Positions 17,133-25,754 of a DNA stretch of 64,000 nt are shown one piece after another. The stretch spans positions 1-64,000 of the forward strand of contig NZ_WHTD01000026.1 in assembly GCF_009379765.1 (NCBI RefSeq). The letters run 5' to 3'. Position 1 is the stretch's first letter. The number at the start of each line of letters is the position of its first letter. Source of the stretch: Actinophytocola sp. (GTDB lineage Bacteria > Actinomycetota > Actinomycetes > Mycobacteriales > Pseudonocardiaceae). The notes beneath the pieces were generated by a model. That model did no database searches and was not told the DNA's origin. It saw only the letters and a list, made by a program, of their open reading frames with translations. The translations under genes and the position numbers were made by a program.

Positions 17133-18214
17133 GCCGAGGAATGACCGCGAGCCCTGCGCCCACCGCCTCCGGCACCACCGACGTGGTGCTGGAGGCGGTG
17201 GGTCTCACCAAACACTTCCCCGTGCGGCGAAGGCTCCGCGAGCTGGGTCGCGCGCGGCGCAGCGTCCGCGCGGTCGACGACGTCAGCCTCGTGCTGCGCC
17301 GCGGCCAGGTCACCGCGATGGTCGGTGAGTCCGGGTCGGGCAAGTCCACCGTGGCCCGGCTGCTGGCCCAGCTCGTCGGGCAGACCGCGGGCGAGATCCG
17401 GTTGCACGACAAGGCGATCCGGGCGTCGCGCGGGCGCGCGTTCCGCGCGTACTGCCGGCGGGTCCAGATGGTCTTCCAGGACCCGTTCGCCTCGCTCAAC
17501 CCGATCCACACCGTCCGCTACCACCTCACCAGGGCGCTGCGGATCCACCGGCGCGGCGAGGACCTCTGGGCCGGGCTCGACGACCTGCTCACCCGGGTGC
17601 AGCTGACCCCGCCGGAACTGTTCCTGTCGAAGTACCCGCACGAGCTCTCCGGCGGGCAGCGCCAGCGGGTCGCGATCGCGCGGGCGCTGGCCGCCGGGCC
17701 GGAGGCGCTGCTGGCCGACGAGCCGGTGTCCATGTTGGACGTCTCGATCCGGCTCGGCGTGCTGAACCTGCTGCGGGACCTGCGGGACCGGCTCGACCTC
17801 GCGATCCTCTACATCACCCACGACATCGCCTCGGCCCGCTACTTCGCCGACGAGGTGCTGGTGATGTACGCGGGCCAGGTCGTCGAGGGCGGCGACGGCG
17901 AGGCGGTCACCCAGCGCGCCGCGCACCCGTACACCCAGCTGCTGGTCTCCTCCGCGCCCGACCCGGACCGGATCGCCGGTGCGGCGGTCGTCGAGGAGCC
18001 CGAGGCCGGCGGCGAGCCGCCGAGCCTGATCAACCCGCCGTCCGGCTGCCGGTTCCACCCGCGCTGCCCGCACGTCATGGCGCGGTGTCGGACCGAGGCG
18101 CCGCCTCGGCTTCCGGTGACCGGCAACGGGACCGGGCACTGGGCGGCCTGCTGGCTCTACGACGCGAAGACGGTCTCGGAGTCAGCGGCGGCGGGCTCGG
18201 AGCCGGCATCATGA
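17129..18214 (+). CDS. ABC transporter ATP-binding protein (DppF/OppF type)
   Basis: The GTG at 17129 overlaps the binding-protein stop by four bases; an ATG at 17141 is an alternative. The 361-residue protein has Walker [10 protein letters not shown] (66-74), the signature L-S-G-G-Q-R-Q (about 172), Walker B L-L-A-D-E-P and the switch I-T-H-D. The C-terminal oligopeptide-transporter domain carries the cysteine pattern C-R-F-H-P-R-C-P and a later Cys, typical of OppD/F proteins with an Fe-S-type cluster motif. It pairs with the second ATPase to power the importer. A 163-bp gap follows before the first permease gene, unusual within such an operon. Confidence 0.92.
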   Translation: MSRGMTASPAPTASGTTDVVLEAVGLTKHFPVRRRLRELGRARRSVRAVDDVSLVLRRGQVTAMVGESGSGKSTVARLLAQLVGQTAGEIRLHDKAIRASRGRAFRAYCRRVQMVFQDPFASLNPIHTVRYHLTRALRIHRRGEDLWAGLDDLLTRVQLTPPELFLSKYPHELSGGQRQRVAIARALAAGPEALLADEPVSMLDVSIRLGVLNLLRDLRDRLDLAILYITHDIASARYFADEVLVMYAGQVVEGGDGEAVTQRAAHPYTQLLVSSAPDPDRIAGAAVVEEPEAGGEPPSLINPPSGCRFHPRCPHVMARCRTEAPPRLPVTGNGTGHWAACWLYDAKTVSESAAAGSEPAS

Positions 18215-18377
18215 CCCCCCTTGTGTCAACCTCAGCAGCGGGGAACCCGCACGACCCGCGCGCCTGCCAACCGCACCCAAGGGGACCGGGACGCGACCCA
18301 GCCACCGGTACGCACCGAACCGGACGCCACCAACCCACGGCGACCACAACTTTGAATTCCGGGGAGGCGGTCTAGCC

Positions 18378-19358
18378 ATGACATATCTCCTGCGCCGGCT
18401 CGGCTTCTACGCGTTCACCGCCTGGGCCGCGATCACCATCAACTTCTTCCTGCCGCGGCTCATCCCCGGCGACCCGGTGCAGGCGCTGATCAGCCGGGCG
18501 CACGGGATGCTGGACACCCAGGCGATCCAGTCGCTGTACATCCTCTTCGGACTCGACGACGAGCAAAACCTGTTCTCCCAGTACATCGACTACTGGGGCC
18601 AGCTGCTGCGCGGCGACCTGGGGCTGTCCTTCACGTTCTTCCCCACCCCGGTGTCCGAGGTGATCGCGGACAGCCTGCCGTGGACGCTCGCGCTCGTCGG
18701 GTTCACCACCGTGATCAGCTTCCTGCTCGGCACCGCGCTCGGCATGATGGCCGGCTGGTGGCGCGGGTCCTGGGTGGACGCCGTGATGCCGGTGACGACG
18801 TTCCTGTCGTCCATCCCGTACTTCTGGCTGGGCCTGATCGCGATCACCCTGTTCGCCGACCAGGGCGGCGCGTTCCCGTCCTCCGGCGGCTACGACCCGG
18901 GCGTCGTGCCGAGCTGGGACTGGGACTTCATCGGCAGCGCGGTCTACCACAGCATCCTCCCCGCGATCACGATCCTCATCACCTCGATGAGCGGCTGGGT
19001 GCTGTCGATGCGCAACATGATGCTCACGGTGTCCAGTGAGGACTACATCACCGTCGCGCACGCGAAGGGCCTGCCCGAGCGCCGGGTGATGGTGAGCTAC
19101 GCGGCCCGCAACGCCCTGCTGCCCAGCGTGTCCGCGTTCGCGCTGGCGCTCGGCCTGATCGTCGGCGGCACGCTGCTGGTGGAGATCGTGTTCTCCTACC
19201 CCGGTGTCGGGTTCCAGCTCTTCGCGGCGGTCGGTGCCAAGGACTACCCGCTGATCCAGGGCATCTTCCTGATCATCACGCTGTCCGTGCTGGTGGCCAA
19301 CCTGCTCGCGGACGTGGTCTACCTGCTGCTCGACCCGCGCACGAGGAAGGAGGGCTGA
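18378..19358 (+). CDS. ABC transporter permease (DppB/OppB type)
   Basis: The 326-residue membrane protein begins M-T-Y-L-L-R-R-L-G-F-Y-A-F with a first transmembrane helix and the OppB-type motif P-G-D-P-V-Q-A. Five further hydrophobic segments follow. The cytoplasmic EAA loop reads A-H-A-K-G-L-P-E-R-R-V-M. The 18215-18377 gap before it shows no gene and contains an A/T-rich T-T-T-G-A-A-T-T-C patch just upstream of the GGGGAGG ribosome-binding site. It should form a heterodimer with the next permease. Confidence 0.92.
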   Translation: MTYLLRRLGFYAFTAWAAITINFFLPRLIPGDPVQALISRAHGMLDTQAIQSLYILFGLDDEQNLFSQYIDYWGQLLRGDLGLSFTFFPTPVSEVIADSLPWTLALVGFTTVISFLLGTALGMMAGWWRGSWVDAVMPVTTFLSSIPYFWLGLIAITLFADQGGAFPSSGGYDPGVVPSWDWDFIGSAVYHSILPAITILITSMSGWVLSMRNMMLTVSSEDYITVAHAKGLPERRVMVSYAARNALLPSVSAFALALGLIVGGTLLVEIVFSYPGVGFQLFAAVGAKDYPLIQGIFLIITLSVLVANLLADVVYLLLDPRTRKEG

Positions 19359-19362
19359 GCCC

Positions 19363-20327
19363 GTGGCACTGCCCACCACCGACATCGTGCCGGTGCCCGC
19401 CGACGAGCCGGCAGCTTCAGGCGGCCGCGGGCGCCGCCGCTCGGCGTTCCTGGCCAACCGCAAGGCGGTGGCCGGACTGGCGATCGTCGTGGTCCTGCTC
19501 GTGTTCGCGGTCATCGGTCCGTGGATCACGCCGTACGACCCGGGCAAGCGCGGCGACGACCTGCTCGTCGGGCCGAGCGCCGCGCACTGGTTCGGCACCA
19601 CCCACCTCGGCCAGGACATCCTCAGCCAGATCCTCGACGGCACCCGCAGCGTGATGCTCGTGGGGCTGGTCGCGGGGTTCGTGGCGACGGTGCTCGCGAT
19701 CCTGTTCGGCGTCACCTCCGGCTACTTCGGCGGGTTCGGCGGCGAGAGCCTTTCCGCGGTCTCCAACGTGTTCCTGGTGATCCCGGCGCTGCCGCTGATC
19801 CTCATCATCACGCTGTCCCTGCCGGACACCGACGACCTCACGATCGCGCTGGTGATCGGCTGCACGTCGTGGGCATGGGGAGCGCGGGTGCTCCGGGCGC
19901 AGACGCTGTCGTTGCGGCGCAGGGACTACGTGGAGGCGGCCAGGGCCACCGGCGAGTCGACCTGGCGCGTCCTGGGCTTCGAGATCCTGCCGAACCTCAC
20001 CGCGGTGATCGCCGCGAGCTTCGTCGGCACGGTGATCTTCGCGGTGCTGTCGGAGATCACCCTGGCGTTCATCGGCGTTCCCGGGGTGTCGGAGTGGAAC
20101 TGGGGCGCGATCCTGTTCTGGGCGCAGAGCCAGCAGGCACTCGCGCAGGGCGCGTGGTGGTGGTTCGTGCCGGCCGGGCTCGCGATCGCGTTGCTCGGCA
20201 CGGGCCTCGCGCTGCTCAACTTCGGCATCGACGAGTACGTCAACCCGCGGCTGCGCAGCGGGCCGCAGCGGGTGCGCGGCGTGAAGATGCGGGTCGGGTT
20301 CACCCCGGTCCTCGGAAAGGAGAGCCG

Positions 20328-20331
<4 letters not shown>
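19363..20331 (+). CDS. ABC transporter permease (DppC/OppC type)
   Basis: The gene starts at a GTG four bases after the preceding permease. The 322-residue protein has the OppC-type N-terminal cytoplasmic stretch, a first helix (V-A-G-L-A-I-V-V-V-L-L-V-F-A), the conserved F-G-T-T-H-L-G-Q-D-I-L-S-Q and the EAA loop A-A-R-A-T-G-E-S-T-W-R-V-L. It has about six transmembrane segments. Its stop overlaps the start of the second ATPase gene by four bases, so all parts of the importer are translated together. Confidence 0.92.
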
Positions 20332-21350
<1,019 letters not shown>

Positions 21351-21381
21351 CCCGGGAGCCACGACACATGGAGGATGGATC

Positions 21382-22791
21382 TTGGACACGACTGCGGCTG
21401 TGGTGGAACCCGCGGCGGAGGCAGACCTGATCGCGAGCCTGCCCGCGGACTTCCGTTGGGGCGTGGCGACATCCGCGTACCAGATCGAAGGGGCGTACGA
21501 CCAGGACGGCCGCGGACCGTCCATCTGGGACACGTACTGCCGGACCCCTGGCATGGTGGAGGGCGGCGACAACGGTGACGTCGCGTGCGACCACTACCAC
21601 CGGATGCCGGCGGACGTCGCGCTGATCAAGTCGCTCGGCGTGGACGTCTACCGGTTCTCCGTGGCGTGGCCGCGGGTGCAGCCGGGCGGCCGTGGGCCGG
21701 CGAACCCGCTGGGGCTCGGCTTCTACGACCGGCTCGTCGACGAGCTGCTGGGCAAGGGTGTCGACCCGTGGGTGACGCTGTACCACTGGGACCTGCCCCA
21801 GGAGCTGGAGGACGCGGGTGGCTGGCCGGCCCGGGACACCGCGTACCGGTTCGCCGACTACGCGATGCTGGTGTTCGACGCGTTGCAGGACCGGGTGCGC
21901 ACGTGGACCACGCTGAACGAGCCGTGGTGCTCTGCGATGCTCGGCTACCACGAGGGCCGGCAGGCGCCGGGCCGGCAGGACTTCCCGGCCGCGATGGAGG
22001 CCGTGCACCACCTGCTGCTGGGCCACGGTCTGGCGGTGCGGCGAATGCGTGCGGCGGCCTCGACGCCGGTCGAGCTCGGGATCACGCTGAACATGGGCAC
22101 GTCCATGCCGGCGACGCAGAGCACGGCCGACCAGGAGGCGACCCGGCGCGCCGACGGCCTCGGTGTCCGGATCTACCTGGATCCCTTGCTGCGCGGCCAG
22201 TATCCGGGCGACATCGTCGACGACCTGTCGGTGCGCGGCGTGAAGCTCCCGGTGGTCGATGGCGACCTGCAGATCATCGGCGAGCCCATCGACGTGCTCG
22301 GGGTGAACTACTACTCGAGCCACCTGGTGTCCGGTGTGGACTCCGCGGGGCGCACCGAGGACGCCGAGGGCAACCCCGTTCAGTCCACCGTGCGCATGGG
22401 CCGGCCGGTGACCGCGATGGACTGGGAGATCGTGCCGGAGGGCTTCACGGACCTCCTGGTACGGCTGTCCCGCGACTACCCGGGCATGCCGATGGTGATT
22501 ACGGAGAACGGCGCCGCGTTCGACGACGAGGCCGACCCCTCGGGGTACGTCGCGGACGTGGACCGGACGGCATACCTGTCGGCACACATCGCGGCGGTCG
22601 CGGCCGCGCGGGCGCGGGGGGCCGACGTGCGCGGGTACTTCGCGTGGTCGCTGATGGACAACTTCGAGTGGTCCTACGGCTACGCGAAGCGGTTCGGCCT
22701 GGTGCACGTGGACTACGAGACCCTGGTGCGGACCCCGAAGCAGAGCGCCCTCTGGTACCGCGACACGATCCGCAGGGCCCGCGCCCACTGA
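21382..22791 (+). CDS. GH1 family beta-glucosidase
   Basis: I choose the TTG at 21382, preceded by GGAGGATGG, which gives 469 residues; upstream frame is shadow of the ATPase gene. The protein is a complete GH1 barrel: F-R-W-G-V-A-T-S-A-Y-Q-I-E-G-A (24-38), acid/base Glu180 in T-L-N-E-P and nucleophile Glu375 in I-T-E-N-G. The aglycone-side motif F-A-W-S-L-M-D-N-F-E-W and G-L-V-H-V-D-Y also match. No signal peptide is present, so it cleaves oligosaccharides delivered by the importer encoded just upstream, releasing glucose. Cellobiose, laminaribiose or a related beta-glucoside is likely. Confidence 0.94.
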   Translation: MDTTAAVVEPAAEADLIASLPADFRWGVATSAYQIEGAYDQDGRGPSIWDTYCRTPGMVEGGDNGDVACDHYHRMPADVALIKSLGVDVYRFSVAWPRVQPGGRGPANPLGLGFYDRLVDELLGKGVDPWVTLYHWDLPQELEDAGGWPARDTAYRFADYAMLVFDALQDRVRTWTTLNEPWCSAMLGYHEGRQAPGRQDFPAAMEAVHHLLLGHGLAVRRMRAAASTPVELGITLNMGTSMPATQSTADQEATRRADGLGVRIYLDPLLRGQYPGDIVDDLSVRGVKLPVVDGDLQIIGEPIDVLGVNYYSSHLVSGVDSAGRTEDAEGNPVQSTVRMGRPVTAMDWEIVPEGFTDLLVRLSRDYPGMPMVITENGAAFDDEADPSGYVADVDRTAYLSAHIAAVAAARARGADVRGYFAWSLMDNFEWSYGYAKRFGLVHVDYETLVRTPKQSALWYRDTIRRARAH

Positions 22792-22793
22792 CC

Positions 22794-22894
22794 CCGCGAG
22801 TCCCCACTCTCGACCCGCGAGTCCCCCGTTCGGAGCGTTGGACTCGCGGGTCCTGGGCGTTGGACTCGCGGGGTCAGGAGTGGGGGACTCGCGG
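22794..22894. repeat. Array of CCGCGAGTCC/GGACTCGCGG repeats between convergent genes
   Basis: CCGCGAGTCC occurs at 22794 and 22815; its complement GGACTCGCGG occurs at 22840, 22862 and 22885. The copies lie 21-23 bases apart within each orientation. The two orientations can fold into a large hairpin, which may end transcription of both the GH1 and GH2-like genes. The layout, inverted copies then direct copies, is the same as inside the MFS gene at 38277-38419. Confidence 0.8.
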
Positions 22895-22901
22895 GCTCTG
22901 G

Positions 22902-24641
22902 TCAGGGGCGGTAGACGCCCAGCTCGTAGAGGGAGTAGCCCCAGGCCGTGCCGCGTTGGGTGGCGTGCACCCGCACGTACCTGCCCGTCCCGTTGACGGC
23001 CAGCGAGTCGACGCCGCCGTCACCGGTGGTCGTCGAGTAGACGGCGCGCCACGACGAGCCGTCGTCGGAGACCTGGACCTCGTAGGCGCGACCGAAAGCG
23101 GACTCCCACACCAGCTGCACGTGGTCGAACGACGTCACCGCGCCGAGGTCCACCTGGATCCACTGTGGATCGCTCCAGTCGCTGGCCCATCGAGAGGTCA
23201 GCGAACCGTCGGTGGCCAGCGACGGCAGGAACGGCGCGCCGTCCCCCTGCGCCTGGTACGACGACGCCGACGTGGGCCGCCCCACCGCGATGTTCGTCCC
23301 CGGTTCGGACGGCGGCACCACCCGGAACGAGCGGGTCTCGATGCCCACGTTCCCCCGCCCGTCCCGCGCGAAGACGTAGACCTTCCACACCCCGAGCCGG
23401 TCCGGCGCGGTCACCGTGAACGGGTCCGTGCCGGTGAACGACGCCGGCACCAGCGAGCCGGAGTTGTCGACGTACTTGCTGTTCAGCCGTAGGTCGTAGG
23501 AGATCTGGTCGCCATCGGGGTCGCTCGCCGACACGTCGACGGTGAAGGTTCCGCCGGCCGGGACGTCGCCGAGCGAGGACATCGACGTGATCACCGGCGG
23601 CGTGTTGGCGGGCTGGGCACCGCCGTATGCTCGCGCCACCGAGTAATAGGACAGCCGCTTCTCGTTGCCTGGCAACAGGTTGAACCACACGCCGCCGAAG
23701 TCCTGTTCGGTGCCGTAGTGGAAGAGCGTCCCGCCGAGCGCCACGCCCTGGTGCGACATCAGGCAGTTCCACGCGGCCGGGTAGCCGTCCCGCTTCTCGA
23801 CGTCGGTCGGCTCGTCGGGCACGCCGTTGGCGTCGTCGGCGACCTCCCACTCCCCCGCCGGGCCGCCCTCGGTGAGGATGTAGGGCTTGGTGTAGCCGCC
23901 GTCGACCCAGGTCTGGCGGATGTCGCAGACCGCGCCGTAGGAGTTGACCGCGTACAGGTCGAGGTCCGGCGCGTGGGCCTTGTAGTACGGCCACGCCCCG
24001 GTCCACGCGTCGGTCGAGGTGACCGGGTGGTTCGGGTCGGCGGCGTGGATCGCCCGGGCGACATCGTTGACGAATCGCGTGTACGCGACCCGCTGGTCCT
24101 CCAGCTCCGTACCGCCGAAGCAGTTCTGCATGCCCAGGATCGACTCGTTGCCGACGTTCCACAGCAGCACGCCCGGGTGGTCGCGGTACTCGGTCACCCA
24201 GCGGAGGAACTCGTTGAGCATCGTGGTCTTGTAGTTCGCGTCGGTGACGTAGTCGACGCAGCCGCCGCTGCCGGGACCGCCGCCGGGCTGCAGCCAGAAC
24301 CCGCTGATCACCTTGACCCCGTTGGCCGCGGCGGCGTCGAGCAGCGGCCGGGTGGTGCCGTCGGTACCCCAGGTGCGGACGGTGTTCACGCCCATCGCCC
24401 GCAGGTCCGGCATCCGCGACGCGGCCTCGCCGATCGGTGGCCCCCAGGTCAGGCCCTTGACCGTGTAAAGCGCGCCGTCGACGGTGAGCTGCCAGCTGCC
24501 CTGGGACCCGGTCACCCGCACGACGCTGGGCGCGGCCGCCGCGGGCGCCGCGGTGACCACCACACCGGCGAGCAGTACGGCGAGCACGGCCAGGAAGGCA
24601 CCGGCGCGATGTCGGCGCGGTACAGGGGGAACGCGCGTCAT
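22902..24641 (-). CDS. Secreted GH2/GH5-clan-like TIM-barrel glycosidase with C-terminal discoidin domain
   Basis: The 579-residue protein has a signal peptide (hydrophobic about 14-32, cleavage near A-A-A-A-P at 38). Residues about 40-340 form a TIM barrel of the glycosidase A clan: G-L-T-W-G-P-P, V-N-T-V-R-T-W-G-T, acid/base Glu166 in W-N-V-G-N-E-S and candidate nucleophile Glu258 in P-Y-I-L-T-E-G-G. An Ig-like linker domain (about 345-440) and an F5/8 type C domain (about 447-577, R-W-A-S-D-W-S-D-P-Q-W-I-Q-V-D-L-G) follow. The discoidin module closely resembles that of the beta-helix protein at 7537. A LacI-type operator lies 31 bases upstream. It probably attacks extracellular beta-glycan; exact family and substrate are uncertain. 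Confidence 0.8.
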   Translation of the reverse strand: MTRVPPVPRRHRAGAFLAVLAVLLAGVVVTAAPAAAAPSVVRVTGSQGSWQLTVDGALYTVKGLTWGPPIGEAASRMPDLRAMGVNTVRTWGTDGTTRPLLDAAAANGVKVISGFWLQPGGGPGSGGCVDYVTDANYKTTMLNEFLRWVTEYRDHPGVLLWNVGNESILGMQNCFGGTELEDQRVAYTRFVNDVARAIHAADPNHPVTSTDAWTGAWPYYKAHAPDLDLYAVNSYGAVCDIRQTWVDGGYTKPYILTEGGPAGEWEVADDANGVPDEPTDVEKRDGYPAAWNCLMSHQGVALGGTLFHYGTEQDFGGVWFNLLPGNEKRLSYYSVARAYGGAQPANTPPVITSMSSLGDVPAGGTFTVDVSASDPDGDQISYDLRLNSKYVDNSGSLVPASFTGTDPFTVTAPDRLGVWKVYVFARDGRGNVGIETRSFRVVPPSEPGTNIAVGRPTSASSYQAQGDGAPFLPSLATDGSLTSRWASDWSDPQWIQVDLGAVTSFDHVQLVWESAFGRAYEVQVSDDGSSWRAVYSTTTGDGGVDSLAVNGTGRYVRVHATQRGTAWGYSLYELGVYRP

Positions 24642-24672
24642 TGCGTCTCCTCAGCAGGGTTTGAGTGGGTTC

Positions 24673-24686
24673 GGAGAGCGCTCTCC
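24673..24686. promoter_or_regulatory. LacI-type operator, site 3 of 4
   Basis: GGAGAGCGCTCTCC, a 14-bp perfect palindrome, lies 31 bases upstream of the start of the GH2-like gene. It shares a divergent 187-bp promoter region with site 4. Confidence 0.7.
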
Positions 24687-24784
24687 CACTCGCCTACCGA
24701 GTGTCGTCTGTGGGTTACAGGCATGTCAAGGGCCAGGTACGGCGCATGCCTTGACAGCGCACCCGACCGTTCGCCACTCTCTAT

Positions 24785-24800
24785 GGGAGAGCGCTCTCCC
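24785..24800. promoter_or_regulatory. LacI-type operator, site 4 of 4
   Basis: GGGAGAGCGCTCTCCC, a 16-bp perfect palindrome, lies 28 bases upstream of the DUF1996 start. It is identical to the site before GH3. Sites 3 and 4 are centred about 113 bp apart, which could permit DNA looping between the divergent genes. Confidence 0.75.
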
Positions 24801-24828
24801 TCGATCCCTGCCGAGGAGGAGTCCCCCC

Positions 24829-25737
24829 GTGAAACGACATCTGGCGGTGGCGTGCGGCGTCGCCGTCACCGCGCTGTTCCTCGTCGCGCCGCAGAGTCAG
24901 GCCGCGGACGACGTCACGCACCACGAGTTCCAGGTCAACTGCTCGGTGACGCACCGGCTGCCGGACGACCCGATCGTCTTCCCCAACCTGCCCGGCGCGT
25001 CGCACGAGCACAGCTTCACCGGCAACACCACGACGAACGCGCACACGACGCTCGAGTCGCTCCAGGGCGCCGGGCTCGGCGCGACGTCGTGCCTCGCGCC
25101 CGACGACCTGTCCGCGTACTGGTTCCCCACGATGTTCAACGGTGACACCCCGGTGATCCCGTCCGGTCGCCAGGTCATCTACTACAAGTCCGGCGTCATC
25201 GACTACCCGAGTGTGCGGCCGTTCCCGCCGGGACTTCGTTACGTGGCCGGCAGTCCTGTCGCGACACTCGACGAGTTCCGCACCGCGCCGGGGCACATCG
25301 AAGGCTGGGAGTGCGGGAACAGCTTCTTCAACTGGGACTTCCCGACCCACTGTGACGTGGGCTCCCAGATGAACATCCGGTACCAGGCCCCGAGCTGCTG
25401 GGACGGCGTGCACCTGGACTCGGCCGACCACAAGAGCCACCTGGCCTACCCGGTCGACGGCTACTGCCCGGCCTCGCATCCAAACCCGGTGCCGATGCTC
25501 GAGTTCAAGATCGCGTTCCCGGTCGACGGCGACACCTCACAGGTACGGCTGGCGAGCGGCCGCGGCTACTCCTGGCACTACGACTTCTTCAACGCCTGGG
25601 ACGAGCCGACCCTGGCCGCGCTGGTGAGCCACTGCATCAACGGCGGCCTGCAGTGCGACCCGCGCGGGTACGACCAGTACAAGCCGGACCGCGGGGCCGC
25701 ACTGGGAACCAACTACCGGCTACCGGGTCGCCCGTGA
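24829..25737 (+). CDS. Secreted DUF1996 domain protein
   Basis: The GTG at 24829 follows GAGGAGGA. The 302-residue protein has a signal peptide (K-R-H-L-A-V-A-C-G-V-A-V-T-A-L-F-L-V-A-P, cleavage near S-Q-A-A). The rest is one DUF1996 domain, with C-S-V-T-H, G-A-S-H-E-H-S-F-T-G-N-T, the tract Y-W-F-P-T-M and many paired cysteines. The His residues in H-E-H, H-L-D and S-H-L may bind metal. The domain is found in secreted fungal and actinobacterial proteins, often beside carbohydrate-binding modules; its chemistry is not established. Its LacI operator and divergent glycosidase tie it to polysaccharide use, so it is a candidate new carbohydrate-active protein. Confidence 0.85.
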   Translation: MKRHLAVACGVAVTALFLVAPQSQAADDVTHHEFQVNCSVTHRLPDDPIVFPNLPGASHEHSFTGNTTTNAHTTLESLQGAGLGATSCLAPDDLSAYWFPTMFNGDTPVIPSGRQVIYYKSGVIDYPSVRPFPPGLRYVAGSPVATLDEFRTAPGHIEGWECGNSFFNWDFPTHCDVGSQMNIRYQAPSCWDGVHLDSADHKSHLAYPVDGYCPASHPNPVPMLEFKIAFPVDGDTSQVRLASGRGYSWHYDFFNAWDEPTLAALVSHCINGGLQCDPRGYDQYKPDRGAALGTNYRLPGRP

Positions 25738-25754
25738 GCTGTGGCTGATGGTGC

